A stretch of 64,000 bases of DNA from Streptomyces sp. JJ38 (lineage in GTDB: Bacteria; Actinomycetota; Actinomycetes; Streptomycetales; Streptomycetaceae): assembly GCF_019303475.1 (NCBI RefSeq), contig NZ_JABLSI010000019.1:62001-126000 (forward strand), given 5' to 3'. Shown piece after piece: positions 32,061 through 41,091 of the stretch. A model generated the notes under the pieces. That model was not told where the DNA came from and did not search any database. It saw only the letters and a program-made list of their open reading frames with translations. Position 1 is the first letter of the stretch, and each line of letters begins with the position of its first letter. A program made the position numbers and the translations under genes.

Positions 32061-33410
32061 ATGCAACGGACGTCGGTGGAGCTCTTCGCGGGCGGGGGCG
32101 GGCTGGTCCAAGCCAGCACAAACACCGGCTTCCGGCACCTGCTACTGAACGAGTTCGCGAAGAGGGCGTGCGAGACGCTTGAGAGCAATCGCTTCGAGGC
32201 GTTTCCGGCGGACGTCGATTCCGATGTGCTGGCCAAGTGGCTGGACGAGATCGATAAGCAACGCGCGTTGGGTTTCGAAGCCGCAGGCGCCGCTGAGCGG
32301 CCCCAATACCCTCCCCTGATCACCGGCGACGTCCGAGGGTTGGACATGCGCTTCCTCAGGGAGCGAGATGTTGACCTTCTGGCCGGCGGGCCACCATGCC
32401 AGCCGTTCAGCCTTGGGGGAGTCGCGAAGGGTGACGAGGACGAGCGGAACATGTTCCCGGAGATGTTCCGGGCGGTTCGTGAGATTCGTCCCAAGGCCGT
32501 CATCTGTGAGAACGTCCGCGGGCTCCTTCGTCCGTCCTTCAATCCCTACTTCGAGTACATCAAGCGCGAACTGTCCCTGCCGTTCGTGAAGCGCCGACGG
32601 GGTGCCACGTGGCAGGAGCACGACCACGCGCTGCGGGAGCGACTCGACGCGAAGGACACCGATCCGGTGGAGACCTACGAGGTCACCCAACACGCCGTGA
32701 ACGCCGCTGACTACGGGGTGCCGCAGATCCGCAACCGGGTGATCCTCCTGGCGTTCCGCGCTGACCTGGGCGTGGACCCGGATCTGGTCAAGCGCGCTGT
32801 CGCGCGCACCCACTCCCATGCGGCCCTCGCGCGGACGATCCTCGATGGCTCCTACTGGGACCGCCACAAGCAGGCAGGCGCCAAGATCCCGAAGCGCGTC
32901 ATCGATCTGGTGACCTCGCGCTACGCGAATGAGCAGCTGTCGTTCGAGAGCGGGGATGAGGAGCTCCAGCCATGGCTCACCCTTCGAGACGCGGTAATGG
33001 GGCTCCCCAAGATCAACACCAGCATGTTGGACAAGACGACGGAACAGGGCGGATTCCCCGACCATGTCGGGTGGCCCGGAGCCAGGATCTACGACGGACA
33101 CACGCCCAACGAACTCGACCGACCGGCCAAGACCGTCAAGGCCGGGGTGCACGGTGTGCCCGGTGGCGAGTCGGTCATGCAGCTCGACAACTTGGTGCGT
33201 GACGAGAAGACCGGCCATTTGCGCCCCGAGCACCGCTACATGACCGTGCGCGAGACTGCCCGGGTCATGACATTCGGCGATGACTGGAGCATGGCGGGCC
33301 CGCGTGGTGAACGCATGAGGCAGCTGGGCAACGCGGTTCCCGTGAAGCTGGGCGAGGTGTTCACCAGCGCCGTCGCGAAAGCCCTCGACGACGCGGAACG
33401 GCGCTCATGA
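32061..33410 (+). CDS. DNA (cytosine-5) methyltransferase
   Basis: 449 residues. C5-methylase motifs appear in order: I SVELFAGGGGLVQ (residues 5-17), IV AGGPPCQPFS with catalytic Cys113, VI ICENVRGL (149 on), VIII PQIRNRVILL, IX RYMTVRETARVM and X RQLGNAVPVKLG. The variable region between VIII and IX sets specificity. Adjacent remains of an Eco29kI-like nuclease suggest the recognition sequence could be CCGCGG, but this is inference. With the nuclease dead, the enzyme may serve as an orphan methylase or mark self-DNA for the genes that follow. The Vsr gene overlaps it by four bases. Confidence 0.93.
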   Translation: MQRTSVELFAGGGGLVQASTNTGFRHLLLNEFAKRACETLESNRFEAFPADVDSDVLAKWLDEIDKQRALGFEAAGAAERPQYPPLITGDVRGLDMRFLRERDVDLLAGGPPCQPFSLGGVAKGDEDERNMFPEMFRAVREIRPKAVICENVRGLLRPSFNPYFEYIKRELSLPFVKRRRGATWQEHDHALRERLDAKDTDPVETYEVTQHAVNAADYGVPQIRNRVILLAFRADLGVDPDLVKRAVARTHSHAALARTILDGSYWDRHKQAGAKIPKRVIDLVTSRYANEQLSFESGDEELQPWLTLRDAVMGLPKINTSMLDKTTEQGGFPDHVGWPGARIYDGHTPNELDRPAKTVKAGVHGVPGGESVMQLDNLVRDEKTGHLRPEHRYMTVRETARVMTFGDDWSMAGPRGERMRQLGNAVPVKLGEVFTSAVAKALDDAERRS

Positions 33411-34204
33411 ACGACGCCGCCGAATCCCGGCAAATGGGCTGGAGGGACAAGCCGCCGCCCGAGAGGGCCTGGCGGGGACGGCAGGGACGGACGAGGAAGG
33501 CGATCGTCGCCGAACAGGATCGTGCCGCGGGTGGTCGGGAGGGCCGCTATGTCAAGCGCAAAGACGGCGACTACGCGCTGGCCTCGATCACGCTGAAATT
33601 GTTGCCCAGGACTCGTCGGATCAGGGCCTATCTCCGCTGGTCGGAGGACGGGCGTTCGCCCGCTCTGTATGTCGGGGAAGTGGAGCACCTGACGCGTGCG
33701 GCGAATCTCGAACAGGCTTGGCGGATCGCCAAGGACCGGGGATTGGTTGGAGAGCGTCCTCTCCCGGAAGGGTCGTGGGCGTCGTCCCCTGCCACGCGGT
33801 CAACAATGCGCGGGAACCGAGGCCGCGACACGGCACCGGAACTACGTATCCGCTCACTGCTGCACCGCGAGGGTCTGCGCTACCGAGTATCGGCGCGGCC
33901 GCTTCCCGGGCTGCGGCGAACCGCCGACCTCGTGTTCACCCGCGCCCGTGTCGCCGTCTTCGTGGACGGGTGCTTCTGGCACGGGTGCCCCGATCACTGC
34001 CGCCCAGCACGCACGAACAGTGACTTCTGGCGCGCCAAGATCGACGCAAACCGGGCCAGGGATGCCCAGACCGACCAGTTCCTGGCAGAGGCGGGATGGC
34101 GCGCCATCAGAATTTGGGAGCACGAGGATCCCGTACAAGCGGCGGGCCGGGTCGCCGCAGCCGTTCGCGACTTTGCGGCACGGAGTGATCACAACGTTCC
34201 GTGA
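33407..34204 (+). CDS. Vsr-type endonuclease with an extra N-terminal region
   Basis: 265 residues. Residues 135-260 match the very-short-patch repair nuclease: RGNRGRDTAPELRIRSLLHR, RTADLVFTRARVAVFVDGCF, WHGCPDHC and the C-terminal GWRAIRIWEHED. Asp174 is the candidate metal ligand, and the Cys/His residues form the structural zinc site. The first ~125 residues (YALASITLKLLPRTRRIRAY, ALYVGEVEHLTRAANLEQAW) form a separate domain not found in ordinary Vsr. Vsr proteins nick T:G mismatches made by deamination at methylated cytosines; in this context it may also be the nuclease of the defence system. Overlaps the methyltransferase gene. Confidence 0.88.
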   Translation: MNDAAESRQMGWRDKPPPERAWRGRQGRTRKAIVAEQDRAAGGREGRYVKRKDGDYALASITLKLLPRTRRIRAYLRWSEDGRSPALYVGEVEHLTRAANLEQAWRIAKDRGLVGERPLPEGSWASSPATRSTMRGNRGRDTAPELRIRSLLHREGLRYRVSARPLPGLRRTADLVFTRARVAVFVDGCFWHGCPDHCRPARTNSDFWRAKIDANRARDAQTDQFLAEAGWRAIRIWEHEDPVQAAGRVAAAVRDFAARSDHNVP

Positions 34205-34473
34205 TTCAGAAGATCGTCGATGGCGTCGGAGGCCCGGCGCAGGACGATACGCCCGTCGCCGTCGCTGAACGCGAGCAGGTCGTCCCCAACGTTGATGCCG
34301 GCCTCGGCCAACAGCCCCAACGGTAGTTCGACGCGTCCATCGGGCTCTACGGATACCTCGGCGGGTTCACGGATCACGGGAGGAGTCTCCCAAGGACCGT
34401 CGGCGTCTGCCACCGACACTGCGGATCGTCGGGGGACCTTGCGATTGCGACGGTTGGCGGCTGGATCCCGCAA
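34189..34473 (-). CDS. AbrB/MazE-like small DNA-binding protein
   Basis: 94 residues from a TTG at 34473; a GTG further in (start VSVADADGPW) is possible. The C-terminal half is a looped-hinge-helix fold: EVSVEPDGRVELPLGLLAEA, then INVGDDLLAFSDGDGRIVLR. No toxin partner is adjacent. It lies convergent to the Vsr gene (overlap 16 bp) and divergent from the MORC-like ATPase gene, so it may repress the second half of the defence island. Confidence 0.72.
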   Translation of the reverse strand: MRDPAANRRNRKVPRRSAVSVADADGPWETPPVIREPAEVSVEPDGRVELPLGLLAEAGINVGDDLLAFSDGDGRIVLRRASDAIDDLLNHGTL

Positions 34474-34651
34474 CGTGCCGTAGACCCCTCAAGTGGATGG
34501 AGTGGCAGGGGGAACTTACCGCCGATTGTCAGTGGCGCCCTCTACCCTCTTCATCACGCGTACGGCTCTACCCGAGCCGCGCGCCGAAACGCTGCCCGCG
34601 GCAGGGCTTCCTTCGGCGTGCCCGCGCGAGACGAGGACAGGGGGTCCACGT

Positions 34652-37027
34652 ATGAAGATCACTCCTTCCGCGCGTGTGCTGCGCATGCTCGGTGAGATCG
34701 AGTTCGACGAGTGGCAGTGCATCGCGGAGCTGATCGACAACGCCTTCGACGACTTCACGGAGATCCATCGATCCGGGACCCCCTGGGCGGGCGGATATCG
34801 CGTCAGCGTCGAGCTCCCCGACTCCGCGCAGGGCCAGCTCGTGATCACCGACACCGGTCGCGGCATGACGTACGACCGGCTGGAGCGGGCCGTGCGGGCC
34901 GGCTGGTCGGGCAACGACATGCACGACAAGCTCGGCCTCTTCGGCATGGGGTTCAACGTCTCGACGGCGCGGCTCGGCAAGCGCACGCGCGTCCTTACCA
35001 CGCGCCAGGGCGACACCGAGTGGATCGGTGTGGAGATCGACCTGGACCGCATCGGGGACGACTTCGAGGCCGAGGACATCACGGAGCCGAAGGCCGATCC
35101 CAACGAGCACGGCACGCGTATCGTCATCAGCCGCCTGCATCCCACGCGCGCTCGATGGCTGCAGAAGAACGGCTCGGCCCTGCGTAACATCCTGGGACAG
35201 GTCTACTCCTGGATCTTCCTGAACCGTCCGTTCGAGCTGTGGGTCGGCGGCTTCCAGGTGAAGCCTGTCCGGCACTGCCGTTGGGGAGACGACCGCTCGG
35301 TCCTCTACAACAACAAGGAGCGCATTCCCGCCTACATCGAGATCGACCAGAAGCTGGAGAACGGTCTCGCCTGTGGTGACTGCGGACAGTGGCAGCTCAC
35401 TGATCGCGACGCCTGCGAGGACTGCGGGAGCGATCGGCTCACCGTTCGTGAGCGCCGGGTGCACGGGTGGCTCGGCATCCAGCGTTACATGCACAAGCAC
35501 GATTATGGGATCGACTTCCTGCGCAACGGCCGCAAGATCCTCCGCTGGGACAAGCAGCTGTTCACCTGGCGCAACCCTGACGGAGCGGTGGGCAACGAGG
35601 AGCCGGAATATCCGGTGGACCTCGCCCACCAGGGCGGCCGCATCATCGGGGAGATCCACCTCGACCACGTCCCGGTCACGTACCAGAAGGACGCCTTCGA
35701 GTACGGCGACCGCAGCTGGCGCTCGGCCGTCGAGATCGTGAGGGGGGTCGCGCCGCTGCTGCCCCAGCGCGCGGCGAACCTTGAGTACGAGGAGAACACC
35801 AGCCCGCTCGCGCTCCTTTTCAAGGGATACCGTCGTAACGACGCCGGTCTGCGGTACCTGGTCCCGGGAGACGGCCGCAAGCCGATCCACGACGACACCC
35901 GTCGGTGGGGACATGAGTTCCACCGGGGCAACCCTGACTACCAGACCGATGAGCGCTGGTGGCAGGCGGTCGAGGACCACGAGGCGACCAAGAGCAGGGG
36001 CAAGAACGCGAAGGCGGCCGCCGTCACCCCGGGAAAGCCCGACGAGGCGGCCGTGATGGAGGCGCTTGGTTTCGACGGCGCGGAGATCGGCAGTCCGAGT
36101 TCCCCCGCGACCGGTCCGGACGAGACGAAGCCCGGTGCCCAGGCGCAGCCCCCGGAGGACGGCGAGTCCGCTCCCGCCGCGCCGACCCCGGAGAAGCGTA
36201 AGGAGACGCGGCAGGAACGCGTCACGCGCTACATGGAGAACTCGACCACCTACCCGGGCTTGAGCCGTTCCTTCGGCCACCCGCGCGTCGGCTTCGTCGA
36301 GGTCGAGGCGCGTCGGCTCACGGTGGGAAGCCTGACCGACGAGAACCTCCACCCCACTCCCGTCCTGCTGGACCAGCGCGGCGGCAACACTCTCGTAGCG
36401 TTCCTCGACCTCGATCATCCGATCTTCCAGAGGTTCGGAGCGGACCCGGCAGATCTGCTGCTCGCGGAGATCGCCGTGCTGCTCAGGGTGCAGACGAGTT
36501 CGGAGTGGAGCCACTCGGAGCTCATCGCGGCGATCCGGGCGGAGTCGCTGCCCGCCAGCGCTCTGGACGCCGAGATGATCAGTGCCGAGGCCAAGGAACT
36601 GCTGGCTGAGGTCCGCCGCCGGATGGCGTCCGAGCTGGACCGCGCCGGCGAGCCGGAGAAGGCGTTTCAGTTTCTCTCGCCCGATGAACTCACCCACACC
36701 GAGCACACCATGATCGCCAACGGCAAGGTCACCCGTACGACCGACCTCGGTGCGAGCGGTGAGTTCCTGCTGCACGTGCCCGCCCTTTTCCTGGTTCGTC
36801 TCGTCGAGTCGCTGCCGTCGCTGTTCATGGACAACCGCGTCTTCCAGGGTGTCTACGAGGGTGTCGCCTCCGCGTCCGCGCGGCGGCTCAGCCTCGCGCG
36901 CACGGTCGGCTACCTCTCCGACGTCGCGACGCAGGCGACCTACGCCGGGGCCAGCCTTCCGGACCAGCTGCTGCGGACGAGGCTGAGTATTCGTCTGCTG
37001 GCCGACGACCTCGCGGAGGAGAAGTGA
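34652..37027 (+). CDS. MORC-like GHKL ATPase of a defence operon
   Basis: 791 residues from the ATG at 34652 with GGACAGGGGG upstream. N-terminal GHKL boxes: CIAELIDNAFDDF (N-box), VITDTGRGMTYDRL (G1) and KLGLFGMGFNVSTA (G2), as in MORC/MutL/Hsp90 ATPases. A zinc ribbon occurs near residues 235-260 (CGDCGQWQLTDRDACEDCG). A charged Pro/Ala linker at ~450-510 separates a helical C-terminal part. Prokaryotic MORC-like ATPases have been described by comparative genomics in restriction-like operons with methylases, Vsr nucleases and SF2 helicases, which matches this neighbourhood. It probably clamps or loops DNA. Overlaps the helicase gene by four bases. Confidence 0.88.
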   Translation: MKITPSARVLRMLGEIEFDEWQCIAELIDNAFDDFTEIHRSGTPWAGGYRVSVELPDSAQGQLVITDTGRGMTYDRLERAVRAGWSGNDMHDKLGLFGMGFNVSTARLGKRTRVLTTRQGDTEWIGVEIDLDRIGDDFEAEDITEPKADPNEHGTRIVISRLHPTRARWLQKNGSALRNILGQVYSWIFLNRPFELWVGGFQVKPVRHCRWGDDRSVLYNNKERIPAYIEIDQKLENGLACGDCGQWQLTDRDACEDCGSDRLTVRERRVHGWLGIQRYMHKHDYGIDFLRNGRKILRWDKQLFTWRNPDGAVGNEEPEYPVDLAHQGGRIIGEIHLDHVPVTYQKDAFEYGDRSWRSAVEIVRGVAPLLPQRAANLEYEENTSPLALLFKGYRRNDAGLRYLVPGDGRKPIHDDTRRWGHEFHRGNPDYQTDERWWQAVEDHEATKSRGKNAKAAAVTPGKPDEAAVMEALGFDGAEIGSPSSPATGPDETKPGAQAQPPEDGESAPAAPTPEKRKETRQERVTRYMENSTTYPGLSRSFGHPRVGFVEVEARRLTVGSLTDENLHPTPVLLDQRGGNTLVAFLDLDHPIFQRFGADPADLLLAEIAVLLRVQTSSEWSHSELIAAIRAESLPASALDAEMISAEAKELLAEVRRRMASELDRAGEPEKAFQFLSPDELTHTEHTMIANGKVTRTTDLGASGEFLLHVPALFLVRLVESLPSLFMDNRVFQGVYEGVASASARRLSLARTVGYLSDVATQATYAGASLPDQLLRTRLSIRLLADDLAEEK

Positions 37028-38694
37028 GCGCCGTCTTCCTCTCGGCGGACGAGTTGCTGAGGGGAGGGCCAGTGGGTCTCACGCATGCCGTCGAACGGGC
37101 CCTCTGGTACCTCGGCTTCAACGACGTGCGTGTCATCGACGGCGCCGGCGACCAGGGCGCGGATCTCTTGGCGGTACGCGGTCGGGAGCAGTGGGTCTTC
37201 CAGTGCAAGTGGAAGGCTGGAGGGAAGGTCGACCGGAGCGGTGTCGACGACCTTGAGCGCGCGCGTACGCGCTACCGCGCGGACAAGGCCATCCTGGTCA
37301 CCAACACCGACATCAACGCGGCGGCGGAGGCCCGCCGCGTGGCGCTCAACGGAGTCGGAGTGCCGATCACCGTCTGGCACGGGGCGACCCTGCGGTCGAT
37401 CGGGGACCGCATGCCCGAGACCGTTCCCGCGAAGTACGCCCTGCGCCCGTACCAGGCCGAGGCGGCGGACGCGGTGGTCCGGGACCTCGACGCCAACGGC
37501 ACCGCGCTACTCGTCCTCGCGACGGGTCTGGGGAAGACGGTGGTGGGCGGGGAGATCATCAGCCGTCACCTCAAGACCAATCCGAACGCCAGGATTCTCG
37601 TCGTCGCGCACATGAAGGACCTCGTCGCGCAGCTCGAGAAGGCGATGTGGCGGCACATCCCCAATTACGTTCCCACGCGCCTGCTCACGGGAGAAAGCCG
37701 ACCCGAAAGCCTCGACGGAGTCGTGGTCGGAACGGTCGAATCCGTTCTCAGTGCCGTACGCGTGGGCTACCGACCCGACCTCATCATGATCGATGAGACG
37801 CATCACGTGGCCGAGACCGGCAGGTTTGCGGAATTGCTCGACCTGTGTGGGAATGCTGAGCAGTTCGGCGTGACGGCGACACCCTGGCGCGGCGACAAGT
37901 TCGACATCACCTCCCGCTTCGGATATCCGAGCTTCAAGATGGGCATCGCGGAAGGCATGGCCGCCGGCTTCCTCTCCGCTGTCGACTACCGGCTGTACGT
38001 CGACAACGTCGACTGGAACGTCGTCCGGGACGCCAGCGTGCACGGTCAGTCGATCAAGGACCTCAACAAGTCCCTGTTCCTGCCGCAGCGCGACGAGGAG
38101 ATCATCGAGCACTTCCGTGAGGCGTGGCGGACCACGACGGAACCGAGGGCCATCGTCTTCTGTCAGACCATCGAGCACGCCGAGCACATGGCCCGGTTGT
38201 TCGCCTCGTCCGACGCGGCGTGGGCCAACGCGTCCTTCCTGCACAGCGCACTCCCGCGGCAGCGACGCCAGATCCTGCTGAACGAGTTCCGGCTCGGCCG
38301 GGTGCCAGTGATCACATGTGTCGATGTCTTCAACGAGGGCGTCGACGTCCCGGACGTGAACCTCATCGCCTTCCTGCGGGTCACACACAGCCGGCGGATC
38401 TTCGTCCAGCAACTCGGCCGCGGACTCCGACTCAGCCCCGGCAAGGAGGCCCTGAGGGTCCTCGACTTCGTGACCGACATCCGCAGGGTGGCGGCGACCT
38501 TGGACCTCCGGCGATCGCTGGAGGCCCAGGAGAGCGAGCACCTGCGCGTACGAATGCCGCACGCCTCCCGTATCCAATTCAGCGACGAGACCGTCGGGTC
38601 GCTGATGGACCACTGGATCCAGGACGCGGCGGACCTTGAGACCAAGGCGGACGAGGTCCGCCTTCAGTTCCCTCTGACGACTGGAATCGAATGA
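37024..38694 (+). CDS. Mrr-like nuclease fused to an SF2 helicase
   Basis: 556 residues from a GTG. Residues 20-115 form a restriction-endonuclease-like domain: DGAGDQGADLLAVRG, then QWVFQCKWK, giving the Asp and Gln-x-Lys residues of the Mrr type. Residues ~135-500 form a superfamily II helicase: YQAEAADAVV, Walker A VLATGLGKTVV, DEAH-like MIDETHHVAET, TATPWRG, and the motif VI region QLGRGLRLSPGK. It should translocate on or remodel invading DNA and cut it. Overlaps the ATPase gene upstream and the unknown gene downstream. Confidence 0.9.
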   Translation: MSAVFLSADELLRGGPVGLTHAVERALWYLGFNDVRVIDGAGDQGADLLAVRGREQWVFQCKWKAGGKVDRSGVDDLERARTRYRADKAILVTNTDINAAAEARRVALNGVGVPITVWHGATLRSIGDRMPETVPAKYALRPYQAEAADAVVRDLDANGTALLVLATGLGKTVVGGEIISRHLKTNPNARILVVAHMKDLVAQLEKAMWRHIPNYVPTRLLTGESRPESLDGVVVGTVESVLSAVRVGYRPDLIMIDETHHVAETGRFAELLDLCGNAEQFGVTATPWRGDKFDITSRFGYPSFKMGIAEGMAAGFLSAVDYRLYVDNVDWNVVRDASVHGQSIKDLNKSLFLPQRDEEIIEHFREAWRTTTEPRAIVFCQTIEHAEHMARLFASSDAAWANASFLHSALPRQRRQILLNEFRLGRVPVITCVDVFNEGVDVPDVNLIAFLRVTHSRRIFVQQLGRGLRLSPGKEALRVLDFVTDIRRVAATLDLRRSLEAQESEHLRVRMPHASRIQFSDETVGSLMDHWIQDAADLETKADEVRLQFPLTTGIE

Positions 38695-39290
38695 CCAAGT
38701 ATGCGATCCCCTCGGACCTGGAAGAAGAAGTCGTGCGTCTCCTCTACAGGCGGGCCGCCGACCTCAACTGGACCTATCTCACGGACACCGAGCGCACCCG
38801 TCACTATCAGGCGTGGACCTCCGACCCCGAGGTGGGAGGACGGCTCCTCCCGTTCATCGGGAAGCCGGAGAACATCCGGCCGTGGCTCAAGGACAGGCCC
38901 ATGAAGGAGTACATCCGGGCGACTTACGGGGTGGGCAAGTGGGCTCCGCTCGTGGCCAAGCCAGCCACTCCGGTCAGCGCTCTCGTCGACAAGGCCCTCG
39001 GTCACGGCTGGAACGTCGACCTTGAGACGCTCGACATCAAGCCGCTCTGCGTGACGATTCGCCACGAGGACGACGAGGAGATGGAGCGGCGCTTCGCCTG
39101 GGCGCCCATGCGCGACTTCAAGCATCTCGCGTGGGCGGCCATCGCGTCGCAGGCCGGCGGCGACCCTCTGCCGTGGGTCATCTGCACGGTGGACTCGTTC
39201 GTTCGGAAGATCACCCCGGAGCAGAAGGCGACCAATGAGCGGATCGCGAAGCGGCTTGGTCTGATCAGCGCGCACGTTACCGATGGCTGA
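38691..39290 (+). CDS. Unknown protein of the MORC defence operon
   Basis: 199 residues, soluble, with no recognised domain. Aromatic and charged segments such as DLNWTYLTDTERTRHYQAW and FAWAPMRDFKHLAWAAIASQ give a mixed alpha/beta pattern. ATGA overlap with the helicase gene and an eight-base overlap with the next gene mark it as a constant part of the operon. It could be a specificity or structural subunit. Confidence 0.75.
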   Translation: MTKYAIPSDLEEEVVRLLYRRAADLNWTYLTDTERTRHYQAWTSDPEVGGRLLPFIGKPENIRPWLKDRPMKEYIRATYGVGKWAPLVAKPATPVSALVDKALGHGWNVDLETLDIKPLCVTIRHEDDEEMERRFAWAPMRDFKHLAWAAIASQAGGDPLPWVICTVDSFVRKITPEQKATNERIAKRLGLISAHVTDG

Positions 39291-40671
39291 ACGGGGCTCC
39301 GCCATGACGAGGGACGCCGACTGGCTTCAAGCTGCTTTCGGTGCGCTTCCCGCCCGGTCACGTCGCATGATCGAGGATCGTGCCGACGGGAAGACCCTCG
39401 GAAGTATCGGGCAGGAGCATGAGGTGAGCCGCGAACGGGTCCGCCAGTTGCTCCTGAAGGCGCAGGAGCATCTCTGTCTTGTCGCCGACGCCTTCGTGGA
39501 TGACTGGCGTGATCGGCTCACCACCCTCACCGAGCGCTCGGCCGTGCCCCAGTCCGAGGTGTCGGCGTTGTTGGGCGTACGTGACCAGGTGGCCGTGGAG
39601 GCTCTTGTCGAAGCGGTCGGGGCTGAGCACCCATTGACGTGGGCTGGTCGTCTGCGCGGCTGGTGGACCCGCAGCCCTGGCGCACTGGAAGTGCTGCTTC
39701 GGCGAGGAGTGGAGGAGGCGCCGCTGCGTGGGGAGGACGTAGCGGTGACCTTTGCGGCTGCCGGAGTACCGGACGAGGTCCCCTTGCTGGATCTGCTCGG
39801 ACATCCGGATAGCCCTCTGGTGCCTGGCTTCGGGGGAACTTGGCTGCGCCGTCGCGCCCGCGGAAGGGACGCGGCCTACCTCTTCCTCCTGGCGAATGGC
39901 GAACCCTGCCGCGCGGAGGAGTTGCTGGCGCCGACCGGGATCAGGCGGAAGTCCGCCGTCGCCGAGGCGCTCAGGCGGGACGAGAGGTTCGTGCAGCTCC
40001 GTCTGGAGGGTAAGTGGGCGCTGGCCGAATGGCCTCAACTGAATGTCACTCCGTATCCGAACGCTATGGAAGCCCTCGTTGCTGTGCTGACCGAACTGGG
40101 GCCGCTGCCCAAGGACGCTCTCTTCGTGAAGGTCGGCGAGCGCTACCCGGTGACCCTGTGGCGCCTGCACCAATGCCTGCTGGACGACAGGGTGGGCATC
40201 ACGGAGGATGGCTTGATCGAGCTGGTCGCGCGAGGTGCTACCCCAATCGAGGAGAGCGAGCCGGCACGGCCGGCGAGGATGGCCGTCGATCCTGCGGGAA
40301 ACGTCTTTGGCGTCCGGCTCACGGTGGACAAGGACATCCTTCGGGGTAGCGGCGTCGTCGTCAGCAGCTGGCTCACATGGCAGCTCGGAATGCGACAGGC
40401 CCCTATGGTCAGGACCTTCTCCATCGCCGGTCACCCCACACCGATCGTCCTCAAGCGGGCGACGAGCGCGGCCCAGATCTCCAGCCTGCGGGTGCTGGTG
40501 AAGGAGAACGGAATGGTGGGCGGCTGCGAATTCGTCCTCTTCCTCCGCACGGACGACTCGACGGCCCGCATCGAGCACGCGTGCACCCTACACATCTGCC
40601 CTGCGGCGATCGGGTCTGCCAGGACAGATGTGAGACCGCCGGGCGACTCCGCTCTTGAGCTGTCGCCGTAG
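39283..40671 (+). CDS. Sigma-region-4-like DNA-binding protein of the defence operon
   Basis: 462 residues; the start is the ATG at 39283 or the one at 39304. Residues ~20-65 are a sigma-70 region 4 helix-turn-helix (LPARSRRMIEDRADGKTLGS, IGQEHEVSRERVRQLLLKAQ). There is no region 2, so it is not a working sigma factor. The C-terminal ~390 residues contain repeated winged-helix-like segments (AAYLFLLANGEPCRAEELLA, ALVAVLTELGPLPKDALFVK). It may be the DNA-recognition subunit of the system or a regulator. It is the last gene before the right att repeat. Confidence 0.82.
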   Translation: MAERGSAMTRDADWLQAAFGALPARSRRMIEDRADGKTLGSIGQEHEVSRERVRQLLLKAQEHLCLVADAFVDDWRDRLTTLTERSAVPQSEVSALLGVRDQVAVEALVEAVGAEHPLTWAGRLRGWWTRSPGALEVLLRRGVEEAPLRGEDVAVTFAAAGVPDEVPLLDLLGHPDSPLVPGFGGTWLRRRARGRDAAYLFLLANGEPCRAEELLAPTGIRRKSAVAEALRRDERFVQLRLEGKWALAEWPQLNVTPYPNAMEALVAVLTELGPLPKDALFVKVGERYPVTLWRLHQCLLDDRVGITEDGLIELVARGATPIEESEPARPARMAVDPAGNVFGVRLTVDKDILRGSGVVVSSWLTWQLGMRQAPMVRTFSIAGHPTPIVLKRATSAAQISSLRVLVKENGMVGGCEFVLFLRTDDSTARIEHACTLHICPAAIGSARTDVRPPGDSALELSP

Positions 40672-40996
40672 GAGTTCGGTGAACCCCTGACGAGGGGCCG
40701 CATGGGGCAACGGGAGAAACGATGATGGCGGCCGTGCAGGTTAGGCTCTTCCTCTCGGGAGCCCGGAGGGTCGGGCTCTGCTGCAACAGGCTGTCAAACG
40801 TCCAGCGCGTTAGCGGACGGGATGGCACGGACCGGGTCTGGCTGGCATTGAGGCAGTCGACGGGACTCAGCCTGGGAGCCATCTGGGAGCCAACCCACTC
40901 CCCGAGTCCCCTCCAAGCCACGTGACACCAACCGATACCACGCTTCCGACCTGCGGAAATGCCATCGAAGCTGGCAGGCTCACCAACCGAACCTCA
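40672..40996. other. Non-coding end of the element
   Basis: About 325 bp between the last defence gene and the right repeat. A 67-residue frame at 40722-40925 has no domain and is not called. No terminator is obvious. Confidence 0.45.
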
Positions 40997-41041
40997 TTCG
41001 GGACGAAGAGGTCGTGGGTTCAAATCCCGCCACCCCGACTG
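40997..41041 (+). repeat. Right att-like direct repeat: 3' part of tRNA-Pro
   Basis: Identical over 45 bp to 4346-4390. The upstream bases do not complete the anticodon stem or the 5' half of a tRNA, so this is a fragment. Sequence to its right carries a terminator-like hairpin in the same relative place as at the left copy. It marks the right junction with the chromosome. Confidence 0.85.
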
Positions 41042-41052
41042 TGAAGTAGCAG

Positions 41053-41091
41053 GTGAGGGCCGGTTTCCCAACTCGGGAATCCGGCCCTCAC
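41053..41091. terminator. Hairpin downstream of the right tRNA fragment
   Basis: 16-bp arms GTGAGGGCCGGTTTCC and GGAATCCGGCCCTCAC with one mismatch and a 7-base loop. Its distance from the repeat and its form fit the original tRNA-Pro terminator. The short sequence CTAACTGAGTGAC follows at 41104-41116 and also occurs at 4235-4247 left of the other repeat. Confidence 0.65.

Noticed and set aside
39283-40671. True sigma factor
   Set aside because: Only a region-4-like helix-turn-helix is present; regions 2 and 3 are absent.
40722-40925. 67-residue gene before the right repeat
   Set aside because: No ribosome site of note, no domain, and Gln/Leu/Arg composition without codon-position bias.
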